From: Roseivivax sediminis
GTDB lineage: Bacteria; Pseudomonadota; Alphaproteobacteria; Rhodobacterales; Rhodobacteraceae
Direction: 5' to 3'
DNA length: 64,000 nucleotides
NCBI RefSeq assembly: GCF_900112685.1
Contig: NZ_FOMS01000012.1
Location: 1 to 64,000 of the forward strand
The notes under the pieces are model-generated. The model searched no databases and was not told the DNA's origin. It was given only the letters and a program-made list of their open reading frames with translations. Position numbers and translations under genes: made by a program. Positions 1-9,843 of this stretch are shown here, in pieces (position 1 is the stretch's first letter; the number at the start of each line of letters is the position of its first letter).

Positions 1-629
<629 letters not shown>

Positions 630-748
630 TCGGCGGCTGATCGCCGCCAGGGCGCCCGGCAGGGCGCTCGCACGCGACGCTCGAAGCGCGCCGGTCCGGT
701 ACCGGGGCGCTGAGGGCAGACAAGACAATCGGGCTGCGGGCCCGGCAA

Positions 749-771
749 GGCCCCGGAGCGTCTCCGGGGCC
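749..771 (+). terminator. GC-rich hairpin between tuf and rpsJ
   Basis: A perfect 10-bp inverted repeat (ggccccggag / ctccggggcc) with a 3-base loop lies about 120 bases after the tuf stop. There is no T-run after it, so it may be a partial terminator or attenuator rather than a full intrinsic terminator. Expression of rpsJ may therefore be uncoupled from tuf. Confidence 0.4.
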
Positions 772-867
772 GCGCCGCTCCGACGGTCCGACGCGGGCGC
801 GATGAGGCGGCAGGGTGGTCCTGCCCCCTCCTCTCGGGCTCTCACCAAGCCTACGAAGGCAAGACAC

Positions 868-1176
868 ATGCAAAGCCAGAACATTCGGATCCGGCTCAAG
901 GCGTTCGACTACCGCGTGCTGGATGCCAGCACGCAGGAGATCGTGAACACCGCCAAGCGGACCGGTGCCGACGTGCGCGGGCCGATCCCGCTGCCGAACA
1001 AGATCGAGCGGTTCACCGTCCTGCGCGGGCCCCACGTCAACAAGAAGTCGCGCGACCAGTGGGAGATCCGCACCCACAAGCGTCTTCTCGACATCGTCGA
1101 TCCGACCCCGCAGACCGTGGACGCGCTGATGAAGCTCGACCTCGCCGCCGGCGTCGACGTCGAAATCAAGGTGTAA
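868..1176 (+). CDS. rpsJ: 30S ribosomal protein S10 (NusE)
   Basis: A 102-residue protein with the S10 signature ([19 protein letters not shown], then GPIPLPNK and the C-terminal [12 protein letters not shown]). S10 sits in the 30S head and also acts as NusE in transcription antitermination. I chose the ATG at 868 rather than an in-frame ATG at 802 because it gives the standard S10 N-terminus and length. It is the first gene of the S10 operon; rplC follows after 15 bases. Confidence 0.98.
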   Translation: MQSQNIRIRLKAFDYRVLDASTQEIVNTAKRTGADVRGPIPLPNKIERFTVLRGPHVNKKSRDQWEIRTHKRLLDIVDPTPQTVDALMKLDLAAGVDVEIKV

Positions 1177-1191
1177 GGAGGGCAACGACAG

Positions 1192-2061
1192 ATGCGCTCT
1201 GGAATCATCGCAAAGAAGGTCGGGATGACCCGGATCTTCCAGGACGACGGGAAGCAAATCCCCGTGACCGTCCTGCAACTCGACAAGCTGCAGGTCGTGG
1301 CGCAGCGCACCACCGAGGCGCACGGCTATTCCGCCGTTCAGCTCGGCTGCGGCACGATCCGTGCCAAGAACGTCTCCAAGCCGATGCGTGGCCACTTCGC
1401 CGTCGCCAAGGTGGAGCCCAAGCGCAAGGTCGCGGAATTCCGCGTCGCGCCGGAGAACCTGATCGACGTGGGTGAGGAAATCACCGCCGATCACTATTTC
1501 GAGGGCCAGTTCGTGGACGTCTGCGGCACCTCGATCGGCAAGGGCTTTGCCGGCGGCATGAAGCGGCACAACTTCCGTGGTCTCGAGGCCACGCACGGCG
1601 TGTCGATCAGCCACCGCTCGCACGGCTCCACCGGCCAGTGCCAGGACCCCGGCAAGGTGTTCAAGGGCAAGAAGATGGCCGGCCACATGGGCGCGGTGCG
1701 CGTGACCACGCAGAACCTGCAGGTCGTGAAGACGGACGCCGAGCGCGGCCTGATCATGATCAAGGGCGCGGTGCCGGGCGCCAAGGGCGGCTGGGTGACG
1801 ATCAAGGACGCGGTCAAGAAACCGACGCCCGAGAACATCATCCTGCCCGCGGCGCTGAAGTCGGCAGCCGAGGAGGCCAAGCGCGTGGCGGAAGAAGCCG
1901 CCAAGCAGGCCGAGGAAGAGGCCCGCGCCGCCGAGGAGGCCCGCCTTGCAGAGGAGGCCGCCCAGCAGGAGGCCGCCCTCAAGGAAGCCGAGGCCGAAAT
2001 TTCCGAGGAGTCGGCCGAGACCGACAAGTCGGACGCCGAGAAGAAGGACGGTCAGGAATGA
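1192..2061 (+). CDS. rplC: 50S ribosomal protein L3 with long charged C-terminal tail
   Basis: L3 nucleates 50S assembly near the peptidyl-transferase centre. Residues 1-210 are a normal L3 core ([16 protein letters not shown] start; [22 protein letters not shown] around 144-165). Residues about 221-289 form an alanine/glutamate/lysine-rich tail that looks like one long helix or coiled coil and then an acidic end; bacterial L3 is normally about 205-215 residues. The stop overlaps the rplD start (ATGA), implying translational coupling. The tail is in frame with no break, so it is a real extension. Confidence 0.96.
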   Translation: MRSGIIAKKVGMTRIFQDDGKQIPVTVLQLDKLQVVAQRTTEAHGYSAVQLGCGTIRAKNVSKPMRGHFAVAKVEPKRKVAEFRVAPENLIDVGEEITADHYFEGQFVDVCGTSIGKGFAGGMKRHNFRGLEATHGVSISHRSHGSTGQCQDPGKVFKGKKMAGHMGAVRVTTQNLQVVKTDAERGLIMIKGAVPGAKGGWVTIKDAVKKPTPENIILPAALKSAAEEAKRVAEEAAKQAEEEARAAEEARLAEEAAQQEAALKEAEAEISEESAETDKSDAEKKDGQE

Positions 2062-2675
2062 AACTCGACGTGATCAAGCTGGACGGCGGCACCGCCGGGT
2101 CGGTGGATCTCGCGGACGAGATCTACGATCTCGAGCCGCGCGCCGACATCCTGCACCGTGTCGTGCGCTGGCAGCGCAACAAGGCGATGCAGGGCACCCA
2201 TTCGACGCTCGGCCGCTCGGAAGTCAGCTACTCCACCAAGAAGATCTATCGCCAGAAGGGCACCGGCGGCGCACGCCACGGCGACCGCGGCGCACCGATC
2301 TTCCGCAAGGGTGGCATCTACAAGGGGCCCAAGCCGCGCAGCCATGCGCATGAGCTCCCCAAGAAGGTCCGCAAGCTGGGCCTGATGCACGCGCTGTCGG
2401 CGAAGGCGCGCGAGGGCAATCTCGTGATCCTCGAGAGCGCGGAGACCGACGGCAAGACCAAGACCCTCGCCAAGGCGGTCAAGGATCTGGGCTGGAAGCG
2501 TGCGCTCGTCATCGACGGCGCCGAGGTGAACGGCGAATTCGCCCGTGCCGCGGCGAATATCGACGGGCTCGATGTGCTGCCGTCGATGGGCGCGAACGTC
2601 TACGACATCCTCAAGCGGGACACCCTGGTGATCACCCGCGCGGGGATCGAAGCACTGGAGGCACGCCTGAAATGA
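2058..2675 (+). CDS. rplD: 50S ribosomal protein L4
   Basis: A 205-residue L4. The conserved loop ([21 protein letters not shown], residues about 66-86) that reaches into the exit tunnel is intact. In gammaproteobacteria L4 also represses the S10 operon; nothing here shows that. The start overlaps the rplC stop by 4 bases and its stop overlaps the rplW start in the same ATGA manner, so these three genes are tightly coupled. The upstream ATG was set by that overlap and by the family N-terminus [10 protein letters not shown]. Confidence 0.97.
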   Translation: MKLDVIKLDGGTAGSVDLADEIYDLEPRADILHRVVRWQRNKAMQGTHSTLGRSEVSYSTKKIYRQKGTGGARHGDRGAPIFRKGGIYKGPKPRSHAHELPKKVRKLGLMHALSAKAREGNLVILESAETDGKTKTLAKAVKDLGWKRALVIDGAEVNGEFARAAANIDGLDVLPSMGANVYDILKRDTLVITRAGIEALEARLK

Positions 2676-2968
2676 GCGCGACCGCACAGCACTACGACGT
2701 GATCCGAAAGCCGATCATCACCGAGAAGTCCACGATGGCGTCCGAGAACAACGCCGTCGTCTTCGAGGTGGCGATGGACGCCACCAAGCCGCAGATCCGC
2801 GACGCGATCGAGGCTGTCTTCGGCGTCAAGGTGAAGGCGGTGAACACCGCGATCCACAAGGGCAAGGTGAAGCGCTTCCGCGGCCAGAAGGGCCGCCGCG
2901 CCGACACCAAGAAGGCCTATGTCACGCTCGAAGAGGGCAACACCATCGACGTGACCACGGGCCTCTGA
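2672..2968 (+). CDS. rplW: 50S ribosomal protein L23
   Basis: A 98-residue L23, recognisable from [16 protein letters not shown], the central [20 protein letters not shown] and the C-terminal [17 protein letters not shown]23 lines the exit of the peptide tunnel and docks trigger factor and SRP. It overlaps rplD by 4 bases. It is followed by a 287-base gap with hairpins and repeats before rplB, longer than usual inside an S10 operon. Confidence 0.97.
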   Translation: MSATAQHYDVIRKPIITEKSTMASENNAVVFEVAMDATKPQIRDAIEAVFGVKVKAVNTAIHKGKVKRFRGQKGRRADTKKAYVTLEEGNTIDVTTGL

Positions 2969-2986
2969 TAAGAGGCTGCGAATCGT

Positions 2987-3020
2987 GACGTGGCCCCGGG
3001 GCCGAACCCGGGGCCACGTC
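2987..3020 (+). other. Perfect 14-bp hairpin in the rplW-rplB gap
   Basis: Arms gacgtggccccggg (2987-3000) and its exact complement (3007-3020) enclose a 6-base loop. It begins 18 bases after the rplW stop and lacks a T-run. It could slow transcription, protect upstream mRNA or mark an RNA processing point inside the S10 operon. Confidence 0.6.
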
Positions 3021-3038
3021 GCATTTGCGGGGGCCGGC

Positions 3039-3123
3039 GGTGGGCGGATTGCCCACCCGACCTGCCGCCCCGCGATACGCCGCGGCATCGCCCGGCGTCC
3101 GTAGGGTGGGCACTCCGCCCACC
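3039..3123. repeat. Two inverted copies of a GGTGGGC-N5-GCCCACC palindrome
   Basis: Palindromes ggtgggc-ggatt-gcccacc (3039-3057) and ggtgggc-actcc-gcccacc (3105-3123, preceded by gta) are the same intergenic repeat in opposite orientations. Related copies occur at 27428-27446 and, degenerate, at 57121-57143. Such short GC-rich palindromes are common between genes in Rhodobacteraceae; their function is unknown. Confidence 0.7.
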
Positions 3124-3255
3124 GTTGCGGCCATCACCGGGGACCTTCGGGGCCCTACATCCGACGCCGGAGCCAGCCGATCTGGACCCGGCCGACACAT
3201 AGGCGCGGAGACCCGAGCGGGGAATCCGGGCCGCTGATAACGGAAGACAGAAAGC

Positions 3256-4098
3256 ATGGCACTCAAGTCGTACAAGCCGACGACGCCGGGCCAGCGCGGG
3301 CTGGTGCTGATCGACCGTTCGGAGCTGTACAAGGGACGCCCCGTCAAGAGCCTCACCGAGGGTCTGACGAAGAAGGGCGGTCGCAACAACACCGGACGGA
3401 TCACGATGCGCCGCCGCGGCGGGGGCGCAAAGCGCCTTTACCGGATCGTGGACTTCAAGCGTCGCAAGTTCGACGTCCAGGGCACCGTCGCCCGGATCGA
3501 ATACGACCCCAACCGGACCGCCTTCATCGCGCTGATCCAGTACGATGACGGCGAGCAGGCCTACATCCTCGCGCCCCAGCGCCTCGCCATCGGCGACCGC
3601 GTTCTGTCGGGTGCCAAGGCCGACATCAAGCCGGGCAACGCGATGCCGTTCTCGGGCATGCCGATCGGCACGATCGTCCACAATATCGAGCTGAAGCCGG
3701 GCAAGGGCGGGCAGATCGCACGCGCCGCCGGCACCTACGCGCAGTTCGTCGGCCGTGACGGCGGCTACGCGCAGATCCGCCTGTCGTCGGGCGAGCTTCG
3801 GATGGTCCGGCAGGAATGCATGGCCACCGTGGGCGCGGTGTCGAACCCCGACAACAGCAACCAGAACTTCGGCAAGGCCGGCCGGTCGCGCCACATGGGC
3901 AAGCGCCCGAGCGTCCGCGGCGTCGTGATGAACCCGATCGACCACCCGCATGGTGGCGGCGAGGGCCGCACCTCGGGCGGCCGTCACCCGGTCAGCCCCT
4001 GGGGCAAGCCGACCAAGGGCCATCGCACGCGCGACACCAACAAGGCGTCGCAGAAGCTCATCATTCGCTCGCGTCACGCTCGGAAGAAGGGTCGCTAA
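3256..4098 (+). CDS. rplB: 50S ribosomal protein L2
   Basis: A 280-residue L2 of normal length, starting [24 protein letters not shown]. The catalytic-region stretch [25 protein letters not shown] is intact, including the conserved histidine needed for peptidyl-transferase function. The C-terminus is basic ([10 protein letters not shown]). rpsS starts 3 bases after its stop. Confidence 0.98.
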   Translation: MALKSYKPTTPGQRGLVLIDRSELYKGRPVKSLTEGLTKKGGRNNTGRITMRRRGGGAKRLYRIVDFKRRKFDVQGTVARIEYDPNRTAFIALIQYDDGEQAYILAPQRLAIGDRVLSGAKADIKPGNAMPFSGMPIGTIVHNIELKPGKGGQIARAAGTYAQFVGRDGGYAQIRLSSGELRMVRQECMATVGAVSNPDNSNQNFGKAGRSRHMGKRPSVRGVVMNPIDHPHGGGEGRTSGGRHPVSPWGKPTKGHRTRDTNKASQKLIIRSRHARKKGR

Positions 4099-4101
4099 CA
4101 C

Positions 4102-4380
4102 ATGACACGTTCCGTCTGGAAAGGTCCGTTCGTCGACGCCTACGTCCTGAAGAAGGCCGAGGCAGCGCGCGAATCGGGCCGCAACGAAGTGATCAAGATC
4201 TGGTCGCGTCGTTCCACCATCCTGCCGCAGTTCGTCGGCCTCACCTTCGGCGTCTACAACGGCCACAAGCATGTGCCGGTGAACGTCTCCGAGGACATGA
4301 TCGGACAGAAGTTCGGCGAATACTCGCCCACCCGCACCTATTACGGGCACTCGGCCGACAAGAAAGCGAAGAGGAAATAA
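4102..4380 (+). CDS. rpsS: 30S ribosomal protein S19
   Basis: A 92-residue S19 of the usual length: [20 protein letters not shown], then [24 protein letters not shown] and the basic end [11 protein letters not shown]19 works in the 30S head with S13. Three bases separate it from both rplB and rplV, so all three belong to one transcript. Confidence 0.98.
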   Translation: MTRSVWKGPFVDAYVLKKAEAARESGRNEVIKIWSRRSTILPQFVGLTFGVYNGHKHVPVNVSEDMIGQKFGEYSPTRTYYGHSADKKAKRK

Positions 4381-4383
4381 GCC

Positions 4384-4764
4384 ATGGGCAAGGATAAGAA
4401 TCCCCGCCGCGTGGCGGACAACGAGGCGATGGCCAAGCTGCGCATGCTGCGCACCTCGCCGCAGAAGCTGAACCTCGTCGCGGCGCTCATTCGCGGCAAG
4501 AAGGTCGACAAGGCCCTCACGGACCTGACCTTCTCCAAGAAGCGCATCGCCGAAGACGTGAAGAAGTGCCTTCAGTCGGCCATCGCCAACGCCGAGAACA
4601 ACCACGGCCTCGACGTCGACGACCTCGTCGTCGCCGAAGCGTATGTGGGCAAGAACCTGATCATGAAGCGCGGTCGTCCGCGGGCCCGTGGCCGGTTCGG
4701 GCGCATTCTGAAGCCGTTCTCGGAAATCACCATCAAGGTGCGTCAGGTCGAGGAGCAAGCCTAA
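4384..4764 (+). CDS. rplV: 50S ribosomal protein L22
   Basis: A 126-residue L22 ([30 protein letters not shown]; tunnel hairpin [21 protein letters not shown]). L22 binds 23S rRNA and forms part of the exit-tunnel constriction, the site of macrolide-resistance changes. Its stop overlaps the rpsC start (TAATG). Confidence 0.98.
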   Translation: MGKDKNPRRVADNEAMAKLRMLRTSPQKLNLVAALIRGKKVDKALTDLTFSKKRIAEDVKKCLQSAIANAENNHGLDVDDLVVAEAYVGKNLIMKRGRPRARGRFGRILKPFSEITIKVRQVEEQA

Positions 4765-5474
4765 TGGGTAACAAGACCAATCCGATCGGCATGCGCCTGC
4801 AGGTGAACCGCACCTGGGACAGCCGCTGGTACGCCGACACCAAGGACTACGGCAACCTGCTGCTCGAGGATCTCAAGATCCGCGAGTTCATCCACGATGA
4901 GTGCAAGCAGGCCGGCGTCGCGCGCATCATCATCGAGCGTCCGCACAAGAAGTGCCGCGTGACGATCCATGCCGCGCGTCCGGGCGTCATCATCGGCAAG
5001 AAGGGCGCCGACATCGAGACCCTGCGCAAGAAGCTGGGCCGCATGACCGCGTCCGAGCTGCACCTCAACATCGTCGAGGTGCGCAAGCCGGAACTGGACG
5101 CGCGCCTGGTGGGTGAAAGCATCGCCCAGCAGCTCGAACGCCGGGTGTCGTTCCGCCGAGCCATGAAGCGCGCGGTGCAGAACGCCATGCGCATGGGCGC
5201 ACAGGGCATCCGGGTGAACGTCTCGGGCCGTCTCGGCGGCGCGGAGATCGCGCGGACGGAATGGTACCGCGAGGGCCGCGTTCCGCTGCACACCCTGCGT
5301 GCCGATATCGACCATGCCAGCGTCGAGGCGGAAACGCCTTACGGCATCATCGGGATCAAGGTCTGGATCTTCAAAGGCGAGATCATGGAGCACGATCCCC
5401 AAGCCCGCGACCGCCGCACGCAGGAAATCCAGGACGGACCTGCACCGCGCGGTGCCGGCGGCGGCCGGCGCTGA
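4764..5474 (+). CDS. rpsC: 30S ribosomal protein S3
   Basis: A 236-residue S3. It has the KH domain with the [13 protein letters not shown] loop and the C-terminal domain [28 protein letters not shown], which forms the mRNA entry pore. It ends in a short glycine/arginine tail (GAGGGRR). The start codon shares a base with the rplV stop; rplP follows after 12 bases. Confidence 0.98.
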   Translation: MGNKTNPIGMRLQVNRTWDSRWYADTKDYGNLLLEDLKIREFIHDECKQAGVARIIIERPHKKCRVTIHAARPGVIIGKKGADIETLRKKLGRMTASELHLNIVEVRKPELDARLVGESIAQQLERRVSFRRAMKRAVQNAMRMGAQGIRVNVSGRLGGAEIARTEWYREGRVPLHTLRADIDHASVEAETPYGIIGIKVWIFKGEIMEHDPQARDRRTQEIQDGPAPRGAGGGRR

Positions 5475-5486
5475 GGAGGATAGGAC

Positions 5487-5900
5487 ATGCTTCAACCCAA
5501 GCGTACCAAGTACCGCAAGCAGCAGAAGGGTCGCATCAAGGGCGAGGCCAAGGGCGGCTCCGACCTTAACTTCGGCTCCTTCGGCCTGAAGGCCACGCAG
5601 CCCGAGCGCGTGACCGCGCGCCAGATCGAGGCGGCCCGCCGTGCCATGACGCGCCACATGAAGCGTCAGGGCCGTGTCTGGATCCGCATTTTCCCGGATG
5701 TGCCCGTGTCGGCCAAGCCGATCGAGGTCCGGATGGGTAAAGGCAAGGGGTCGGTCGACCGCTGGGCCTGCAAGGTCAAGCCCGGCCGGGTGATGTTCGA
5801 GATCGACGGCGTCGGCGAGGAAATTGCCCGCGAGGCTCTGCGCCTTGCGTCGATGAAGCTGCCGATCAAGACGCGCATCGTTGCGCGCGAGGACTGGTAA
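5487..5900 (+). CDS. rplP: 50S ribosomal protein L16
   Basis: A 137-residue L16 ([62 protein letters not shown]). L16 contacts the A-site tRNA and is a late assembly protein. It is the last gene of this half of the cluster: a hairpin terminator follows, and rpmC, normally next, is 1.7 kb away. The [12 protein letters not shown] loop contains the conserved arginine that a JmjC oxygenase hydroxylates in E. coli, relevant to the oxygenase gene downstream. Confidence 0.98.
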   Translation: MLQPKRTKYRKQQKGRIKGEAKGGSDLNFGSFGLKATQPERVTARQIEAARRAMTRHMKRQGRVWIRIFPDVPVSAKPIEVRMGKGKGSVDRWACKVKPGRVMFEIDGVGEEIAREALRLASMKLPIKTRIVAREDW

Positions 5901-5932
5901 GACAAGGGGGCGGACCCCGCGTTCGCCTCATG

Positions 5933-5960
5933 GGCCCCCAGTGGAAACGCTGGGGGCCTT
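5933..5960 (+). terminator. Intrinsic-type terminator after rplP
   Basis: A perfect 9-bp stem (ggcccccag / ctgggggcc) with an 8-base loop containing gaaa is followed by a short ttct. It starts 32 bases after the rplP stop and probably ends the S10 half-operon here, meaning the rpmC half needs its own promoter. Confidence 0.65.
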
Positions 5961-5981
5961 CTGCGTCCGAGGAATGTGACA

Positions 5982-6271
5982 ATGCCGGTTTATTCCGTTC
6001 AATTCGAAGGTCACGGGGTCAGCCTGACGTCGCCAGAGGGGCTCGCGCGCCGGTTGTCGTCTCCGTCACGCTCGACGCGAGCGACGAGGATGCGGCCGAG
6101 GCAAGGGCCCGGCTCGATGTCTACCGGGAATGGACGGCGCGGGGTCTACGGGTCCGGGCAGGCGGTGCCCTGCCGGATCTCGCGGTGACCGAGCTTGGCA
6201 AGGTGTCGTCCCTTCGGGCCCCGTTTGCCGACCGCGGAGTTTCGGGCTTCACCTTCGTCCCGGCGGCGTGA
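5982..6271 (+). pseudogene. Small hypothetical gene interrupted by a frameshift
   Basis: A good ribosome site (gagga, 9 bases upstream) precedes ATG 5982, which reads MPVYSVQFEGHGVSLTSPEG and then degenerates into arginine/serine-rich shadow translation. From about 6044 a different frame (shifted by -1) reads plausible protein (APVVVSVTLDASDEDAAEAR onward) to the stop at 6271. Joined at about 6040 the two pieces would make one protein of about 95 residues. This is either a recent pseudogene, a sequencing or assembly error in a GC-rich run, or programmed frameshifting. No family recognised. Confidence 0.45.
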
Positions 6272-6344
6272 CGGGCCCCGTTCCGTTCGGTGCTGTCGTG
6301 GGATAGGGAGGCGGCAACCGCCAGCCAGACCCCGGAGAGCCCCC

Positions 6345-6965
6345 ATGGCCGACACTCGCTCCCTCTTCGCGACACGCCTGTACCGCGCGCGCCTCTCGGC
6401 CTTCGATCCGCAGATCGATCCGGGCGAACTCGAAGCCTCCTGCTACTCCATCGCCGACGATGACGAGGCCGGGCAGGACTGGTGCGAGCGCGAAGGCTAT
6501 CCCGGGTACACCTCCTATGCCTCGCTCACCGACCTGCCGTGGCGCTTCCCGATCTTCGCCGACCTGGTGAAGGCGCTCGACGCCCATGTCGCCGCCTTCG
6601 CGGAGGACCTGCAGTTCGATCTTGGCGACAAGGGGCTGGTGCTGGAGGATATCTGGATCAACGTGCTGCCCGAGGGCGGCTCCCACGGTTCGCACATCCA
6701 CCCCCATTCGGTGATCTCGGGGACGACCTATGTGGCGATGCCCGACGGGACCTCGGCGCTCAAGCTCGAGGATCCGCGCCTGCCGATGATGATGGCTGCG
6801 CCGACGCGCACGAAGGAGTGCCGCGAGGAGCTGAAGAGCTTCGTCTACGTGGCGCCCGAGGTCGGCGACGTGATGCTGTGGGAATCCTGGCTGCGGCACG
6901 AGGTGCCGATGAACATGGCCGAGGACGACCGCATCAGCGTCAGCTTCAACTACAAGTGGGAATAA
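6345..6965 (+). CDS. 2-oxoglutarate/Fe(II) oxygenase-like protein (TIGR02466 / 2OG-FeII_Oxy_5 type)
   Basis: A 206-residue protein resembling the small TIGR02466-type oxygenases. Likely iron ligands lie in GSHGSHIHPHSVISGTTYVAM (His117/119/121) and at His185 (SWLRHEVPMN), with Arg196 (DRISVSF) as the expected 2-oxoglutarate-binding residue. The start is ATG 6345, with a ggaga site upstream. It stands inside the ribosomal protein cluster, 445 bases after L16. Substrate unknown; a ribosomal or other protein target is possible but only inferred from position. Confidence 0.75.
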   Translation: MADTRSLFATRLYRARLSAFDPQIDPGELEASCYSIADDDEAGQDWCEREGYPGYTSYASLTDLPWRFPIFADLVKALDAHVAAFAEDLQFDLGDKGLVLEDIWINVLPEGGSHGSHIHPHSVISGTTYVAMPDGTSALKLEDPRLPMMMAAPTRTKECREELKSFVYVAPEVGDVMLWESWLRHEVPMNMAEDDRISVSFNYKWE

Positions 6966-7083
6966 AAATCGGGCACCTCCGAACAAATCGGGCCTGATGG
7001 CCCTTAGCGCGTTTTGCGCAGCCGGCAAGTCCGATTACGCTTCGATTCACTCGGGCGTAACGATTTGCAGGGTACGAAGGGCC

Positions 7084-7506
7084 ATGACCAAAGCGATCGC
7101 AGTAATGTTCGGCACGGCGACGTTCGCCTTCCTCACCCTGGTGCCGCTGCCCGCAGGGGCGCAGAACGTCGAGTGGACCAACACCATCGCGATCAGGGGC
7201 GAAGGCGAGGAGGGCCTCGAACTCCGCCTGCGCGTGGACCAGGTCACCGACAAGATGTCGAAGGCCCACATCATCCACGGGATCTGCAATCACTTCCTGC
7301 CGTTCGCCGTCCCGCTGGTGAAGGATAAGGCGGCGCTCAGCGATCCGCGTTTCGTGACCGTGCGGATCGCGACCCGGTCCTGGGATCTTGTGCTCGGGGC
7401 GGGGGGGCGCTGGCAGGCCACCTACGATATCCAGGGCGACAAGTGCGGGGACGAAATGCTCGCCGAGCGTCGATGGACGGCCAATACCGGCAACTACCTG
7501 CGCTGA
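7084..7506 (+). CDS. Secreted hypothetical protein
   Basis: A 140-residue protein with a clear signal peptide (positively charged start, hydrophobic 5-21, cleavage expected after AGA at residue 26). The mature part has two cysteines (68 and 121) that could form one disulfide. I do not recognise a family. It lies alone between the oxygenase gene and rpmC, so this periplasmic protein is an insertion into a ribosomal cluster rather than an obvious partner of it. Confidence 0.75.
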   Translation: MTKAIAVMFGTATFAFLTLVPLPAGAQNVEWTNTIAIRGEGEEGLELRLRVDQVTDKMSKAHIIHGICNHFLPFAVPLVKDKAALSDPRFVTVRIATRSWDLVLGAGGRWQATYDIQGDKCGDEMLAERRWTANTGNYLR

Positions 7507-7640
7507 ACCAATCGCCGCTTGCGTTGTGCACGGCTTGATGGTAGGCGCGAGCCTCATCCACGGACTCCACCGGAATCAGGGTGACCCTGCGCGCCAACGC
7601 AGGCAGGGGCCTTCCGGTGATGTTGAATGAAAGGGGCGCC

Positions 7641-7847
7641 ATGAACGCCAGCGAACTCCGTGACAAGACCCCGGACGAACTCCGGGACCAGCTTGTCCAG
7701 CTCAAGAAAGAGGCCTTCAACCTGCGCTTCCAGCAGGCGACCGGCCAGATGGAGAACACCGCGCGCATGCGCACCGTCAAGCGCGACACTGCGCGCGTGA
7801 TGACCGTTCTCAACGAAAAGGCGGCCGCGGCCGCCACGACCGAGTAA
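7641..7847 (+). CDS. rpmC: 50S ribosomal protein L29
   Basis: A 68-residue L29 ([36 protein letters not shown]), two-helix protein at the tunnel exit near L23. I chose ATG 7641, preceded by aaagggg, over an upstream in-frame ATG at 7581 because it gives the family length. rpsQ follows after 13 bases. Confidence 0.97.
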   Translation: MNASELRDKTPDELRDQLVQLKKEAFNLRFQQATGQMENTARMRTVKRDTARVMTVLNEKAAAAATTE

Positions 7848-7860
7848 GAGGACCCGCGAC

Positions 7861-8187
7861 ATGCCCAAGCGAATCCTGCAAGGCACCGTGACCTCGACCG
7901 CCAACGCGCAGACGGTGACGGTCTCGGTCGAGCGTCGCTTCAAGCACCCGGTGCTTCAGAAGACGATCAAGAAATCCAAGAAGTACCGCGCCCACGACGA
8001 GGCCCAGTCCTTCAAGGTCGGCGATTTCGTGATGATCCGCGAATGCGCGCCGAAGTCCAAGACCAAGCGGTGGGAAGTGATGACCGCCGAGATGATCGAG
8101 GAGCAGAAGGCCCACCACGCCGAGCTTGCCCGGATCGAGCGCGAGCGGTGGGAGGCCCAGAAGGCCGAGGCCGAAAGCGCCCAGTAG
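7861..8187 (+). CDS. rpsQ: 30S ribosomal protein S17 with C-terminal extension
   Basis: A 108-residue S17. Residues 1-75 are the OB-fold core ([50 protein letters not shown]). Residues about 77-108 are an extra charged, probably helical tail ([20 protein letters not shown]) not found in the usual 75-90-residue S17. Like the L3 tail it is rich in Ala, Glu and Lys. Confidence 0.96.
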   Translation: MPKRILQGTVTSTANAQTVTVSVERRFKHPVLQKTIKKSKKYRAHDEAQSFKVGDFVMIRECAPKSKTKRWEVMTAEMIEEQKAHHAELARIERERWEAQKAEAESAQ

Positions 8188-8194
8188 AACGACC

Positions 8195-8215
8195 CCGGGC
8201 CCCGCGCGGGCCCGG
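8195..8215 (+). other. Hairpin between rpsQ and rplN
   Basis: A perfect 8-bp stem (ccgggccc / gggcccgg) with a 5-base loop lies just after rpsQ in a 91-base gap. There is no T-run. It may be an mRNA-processing or stability element inside the operon. Confidence 0.5.
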
Positions 8216-8278
8216 CACATGACAATCGAAACCCCGGAGAGTTAACCAGAACAGCTCCGGAAGGTCGGGAGAAACGCC

Positions 8279-8647
8279 ATGATCCAGATGCAGACCAATC
8301 TGGATGTCGCTGACAATTCGGGTGCCCGAAAAGTTCAGTGCATCAAGGTCCTGGGTGGCTCCAAGCGCAAGTATGCGTCGGTAGGCGACATCATCGTCGT
8401 CTCCGTCAAGGAAGCCATCCCGCGCGGCCGCGTGAAGAAGGGCGATGTCCGCAAGGCCGTCGTCGTGCGCACCGCCAAGGAGGTTCGTCGCGAAGACGGC
8501 ACCGCCATCCGCTTCGACCGCAACGCCGCGGTGATCCTCAACAATTCGGGCGAGCCCATCGGCACCCGTATCTTCGGCCCCGTGGTGCGTGAGCTCCGCG
8601 CGAAGAACTTCATGAAGATCATCTCGCTCGCTCCGGAGGTGCTCTGA
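8279..8647 (+). CDS. rplN: 50S ribosomal protein L14
   Basis: A 122-residue L14 of standard length ([46 protein letters not shown]; end APEVL). L14 forms an intersubunit bridge and is the binding site of the silencing factor RsfS. The stop overlaps the rplX start (TGATG). Confidence 0.98.
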   Translation: MIQMQTNLDVADNSGARKVQCIKVLGGSKRKYASVGDIIVVSVKEAIPRGRVKKGDVRKAVVVRTAKEVRREDGTAIRFDRNAAVILNNSGEPIGTRIFGPVVRELRAKNFMKIISLAPEVL

Positions 8648-8958
8648 TGGCTGCGAAACTCAAGAAGGGCGACAAGGTCGTCGTGCTTGCCGGCAAGGAC
8701 CGCGGCAAGCAGGGCACCATCACCACGGTGATGCCCAAAGAGAACAAGGCGGTGGTCGAGGGCCTGAACATGGCCGTGCGTCACCAGCGCCAGAGCCAGA
8801 CCAACCAGGGCGGCCGCCAGCCCAAGGCGATGCCGATCGACCTGTCGAACCTGGCTTTCGTCGACGCCAATGGCAAACCGACCCGCGTCGGCTTCCGCGT
8901 CGAGGGCGACAAGAAGGTCCGCTTCGCCAAGACCACGGGGGATGCGATCGATGCTTGA
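8647..8958 (+). CDS. rplX: 50S ribosomal protein L24
   Basis: A 103-residue L24 with the KOW motif ([22 protein letters not shown]), an assembly initiator of the 50S subunit. It overlaps rplN by one base at its start and rplE by 8 bases at its end, so translation of the three genes is likely coupled. Confidence 0.98.
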   Translation: MAAKLKKGDKVVVLAGKDRGKQGTITTVMPKENKAVVEGLNMAVRHQRQSQTNQGGRQPKAMPIDLSNLAFVDANGKPTRVGFRVEGDKKVRFAKTTGDAIDA

Positions 8959-9511
8959 TACGGCGAACTACACCCCGCGCCTGCGCCAGCAGTTCCGCGA
9001 GACGATCCGCCCCGCGCTCCGTGAGGAGTTCGGCTACAAGAACGACATGCAGATCCCGCGTCTGGACAAGATCGTCCTGAACATCGGCTGCGGTGCCGAG
9101 GCGGTGCGCGACTCCAAGAAGGCCAAGTCGGCGCAGGAAGACCTGTCGAAGATCGCCGGCCAGCACGCTGTCGTCACCAAGGCGAAGAAGTCGATCGCCG
9201 GCTTCCGTGTCCGCGAGGACATGCCGCTCGGTGCGAAGGTCACGCTGCGCGGCGACCGGATGTACGAATTCCTCGACCGGCTGGTCACCATCGCGATGCC
9301 CCGCATCCGCGACTTCCGCGGCGTGAAGCCCAGCTTCGATGGCCGTGGCAACTTCGCGATGGGCCTCAAGGAGCACATCGTCTTCCCCGAGATCGATTTC
9401 GACAAGGTCGACGAGGTCTGGGGCATGGACATCATCATCGCCACCACGGCGAAGACCGATGCCGAGGCGAAGTCGCTGCTGAAGCAGTTCAACATGCCGT
9501 TCACGAGCTGA
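8951..9511 (+). CDS. rplE: 50S ribosomal protein L5
   Basis: A 186-residue L5 ([74 protein letters not shown]). L5 binds 5S rRNA in the central protuberance. ATG 8951, overlapping rplX, gives the family start [15 protein letters not shown]. Confidence 0.98.
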   Translation: MLDTANYTPRLRQQFRETIRPALREEFGYKNDMQIPRLDKIVLNIGCGAEAVRDSKKAKSAQEDLSKIAGQHAVVTKAKKSIAGFRVREDMPLGAKVTLRGDRMYEFLDRLVTIAMPRIRDFRGVKPSFDGRGNFAMGLKEHIVFPEIDFDKVDEVWGMDIIIATTAKTDAEAKSLLKQFNMPFTS

Positions 9512-9523
9512 GGGAATACAGAC

Positions 9524-9829
9524 ATGGCTAAGAAATCCATGGTCGAACGTCAGAAGAAGCGTGAGCGGCTCGTGGCACAATACGCCGCCAAGCGCGCTTC
9601 GCTGAAAGCGACCGCGAAAGACGAATCCAAGCCGATGGAAGAGCGGTTCAAGGCCCGGCTCAAGCTGGCCGAGCTACCCCGCAATTCCTCGCCCACGCGC
9701 CTCAACAACCGCTGCCAGCTGACGGGGCGTCCGCACGCCTATTACCGCAAGCTGAAGATCAGCCGGATCATGCTGCGCGACCTCGGCAACAAGGGCCTGC
9801 TGCCCGGCATGGTCAAGTCGAGCTGGTAA
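9524..9829 (+). CDS. rpsN: 30S ribosomal protein S14 (zinc-independent form)
   Basis: A 101-residue S14 of the long, cysteine-free type ([47 protein letters not shown]). The CxxC pairs of zinc-binding S14 are absent. rpsH follows after 14 bases. Confidence 0.98.
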   Translation: MAKKSMVERQKKRERLVAQYAAKRASLKATAKDESKPMEERFKARLKLAELPRNSSPTRLNNRCQLTGRPHAYYRKLKISRIMLRDLGNKGLLPGMVKSSW

Positions 9830-9843
9830 GGGAGGGCTGACAC

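Noticed and set aside
3021-3235. Two 70-codon plus-strand ORFs in the rplW-rplB gap
   Set aside because: They are made of the palindromic repeats, proline/arginine-rich, with no ribosome site.
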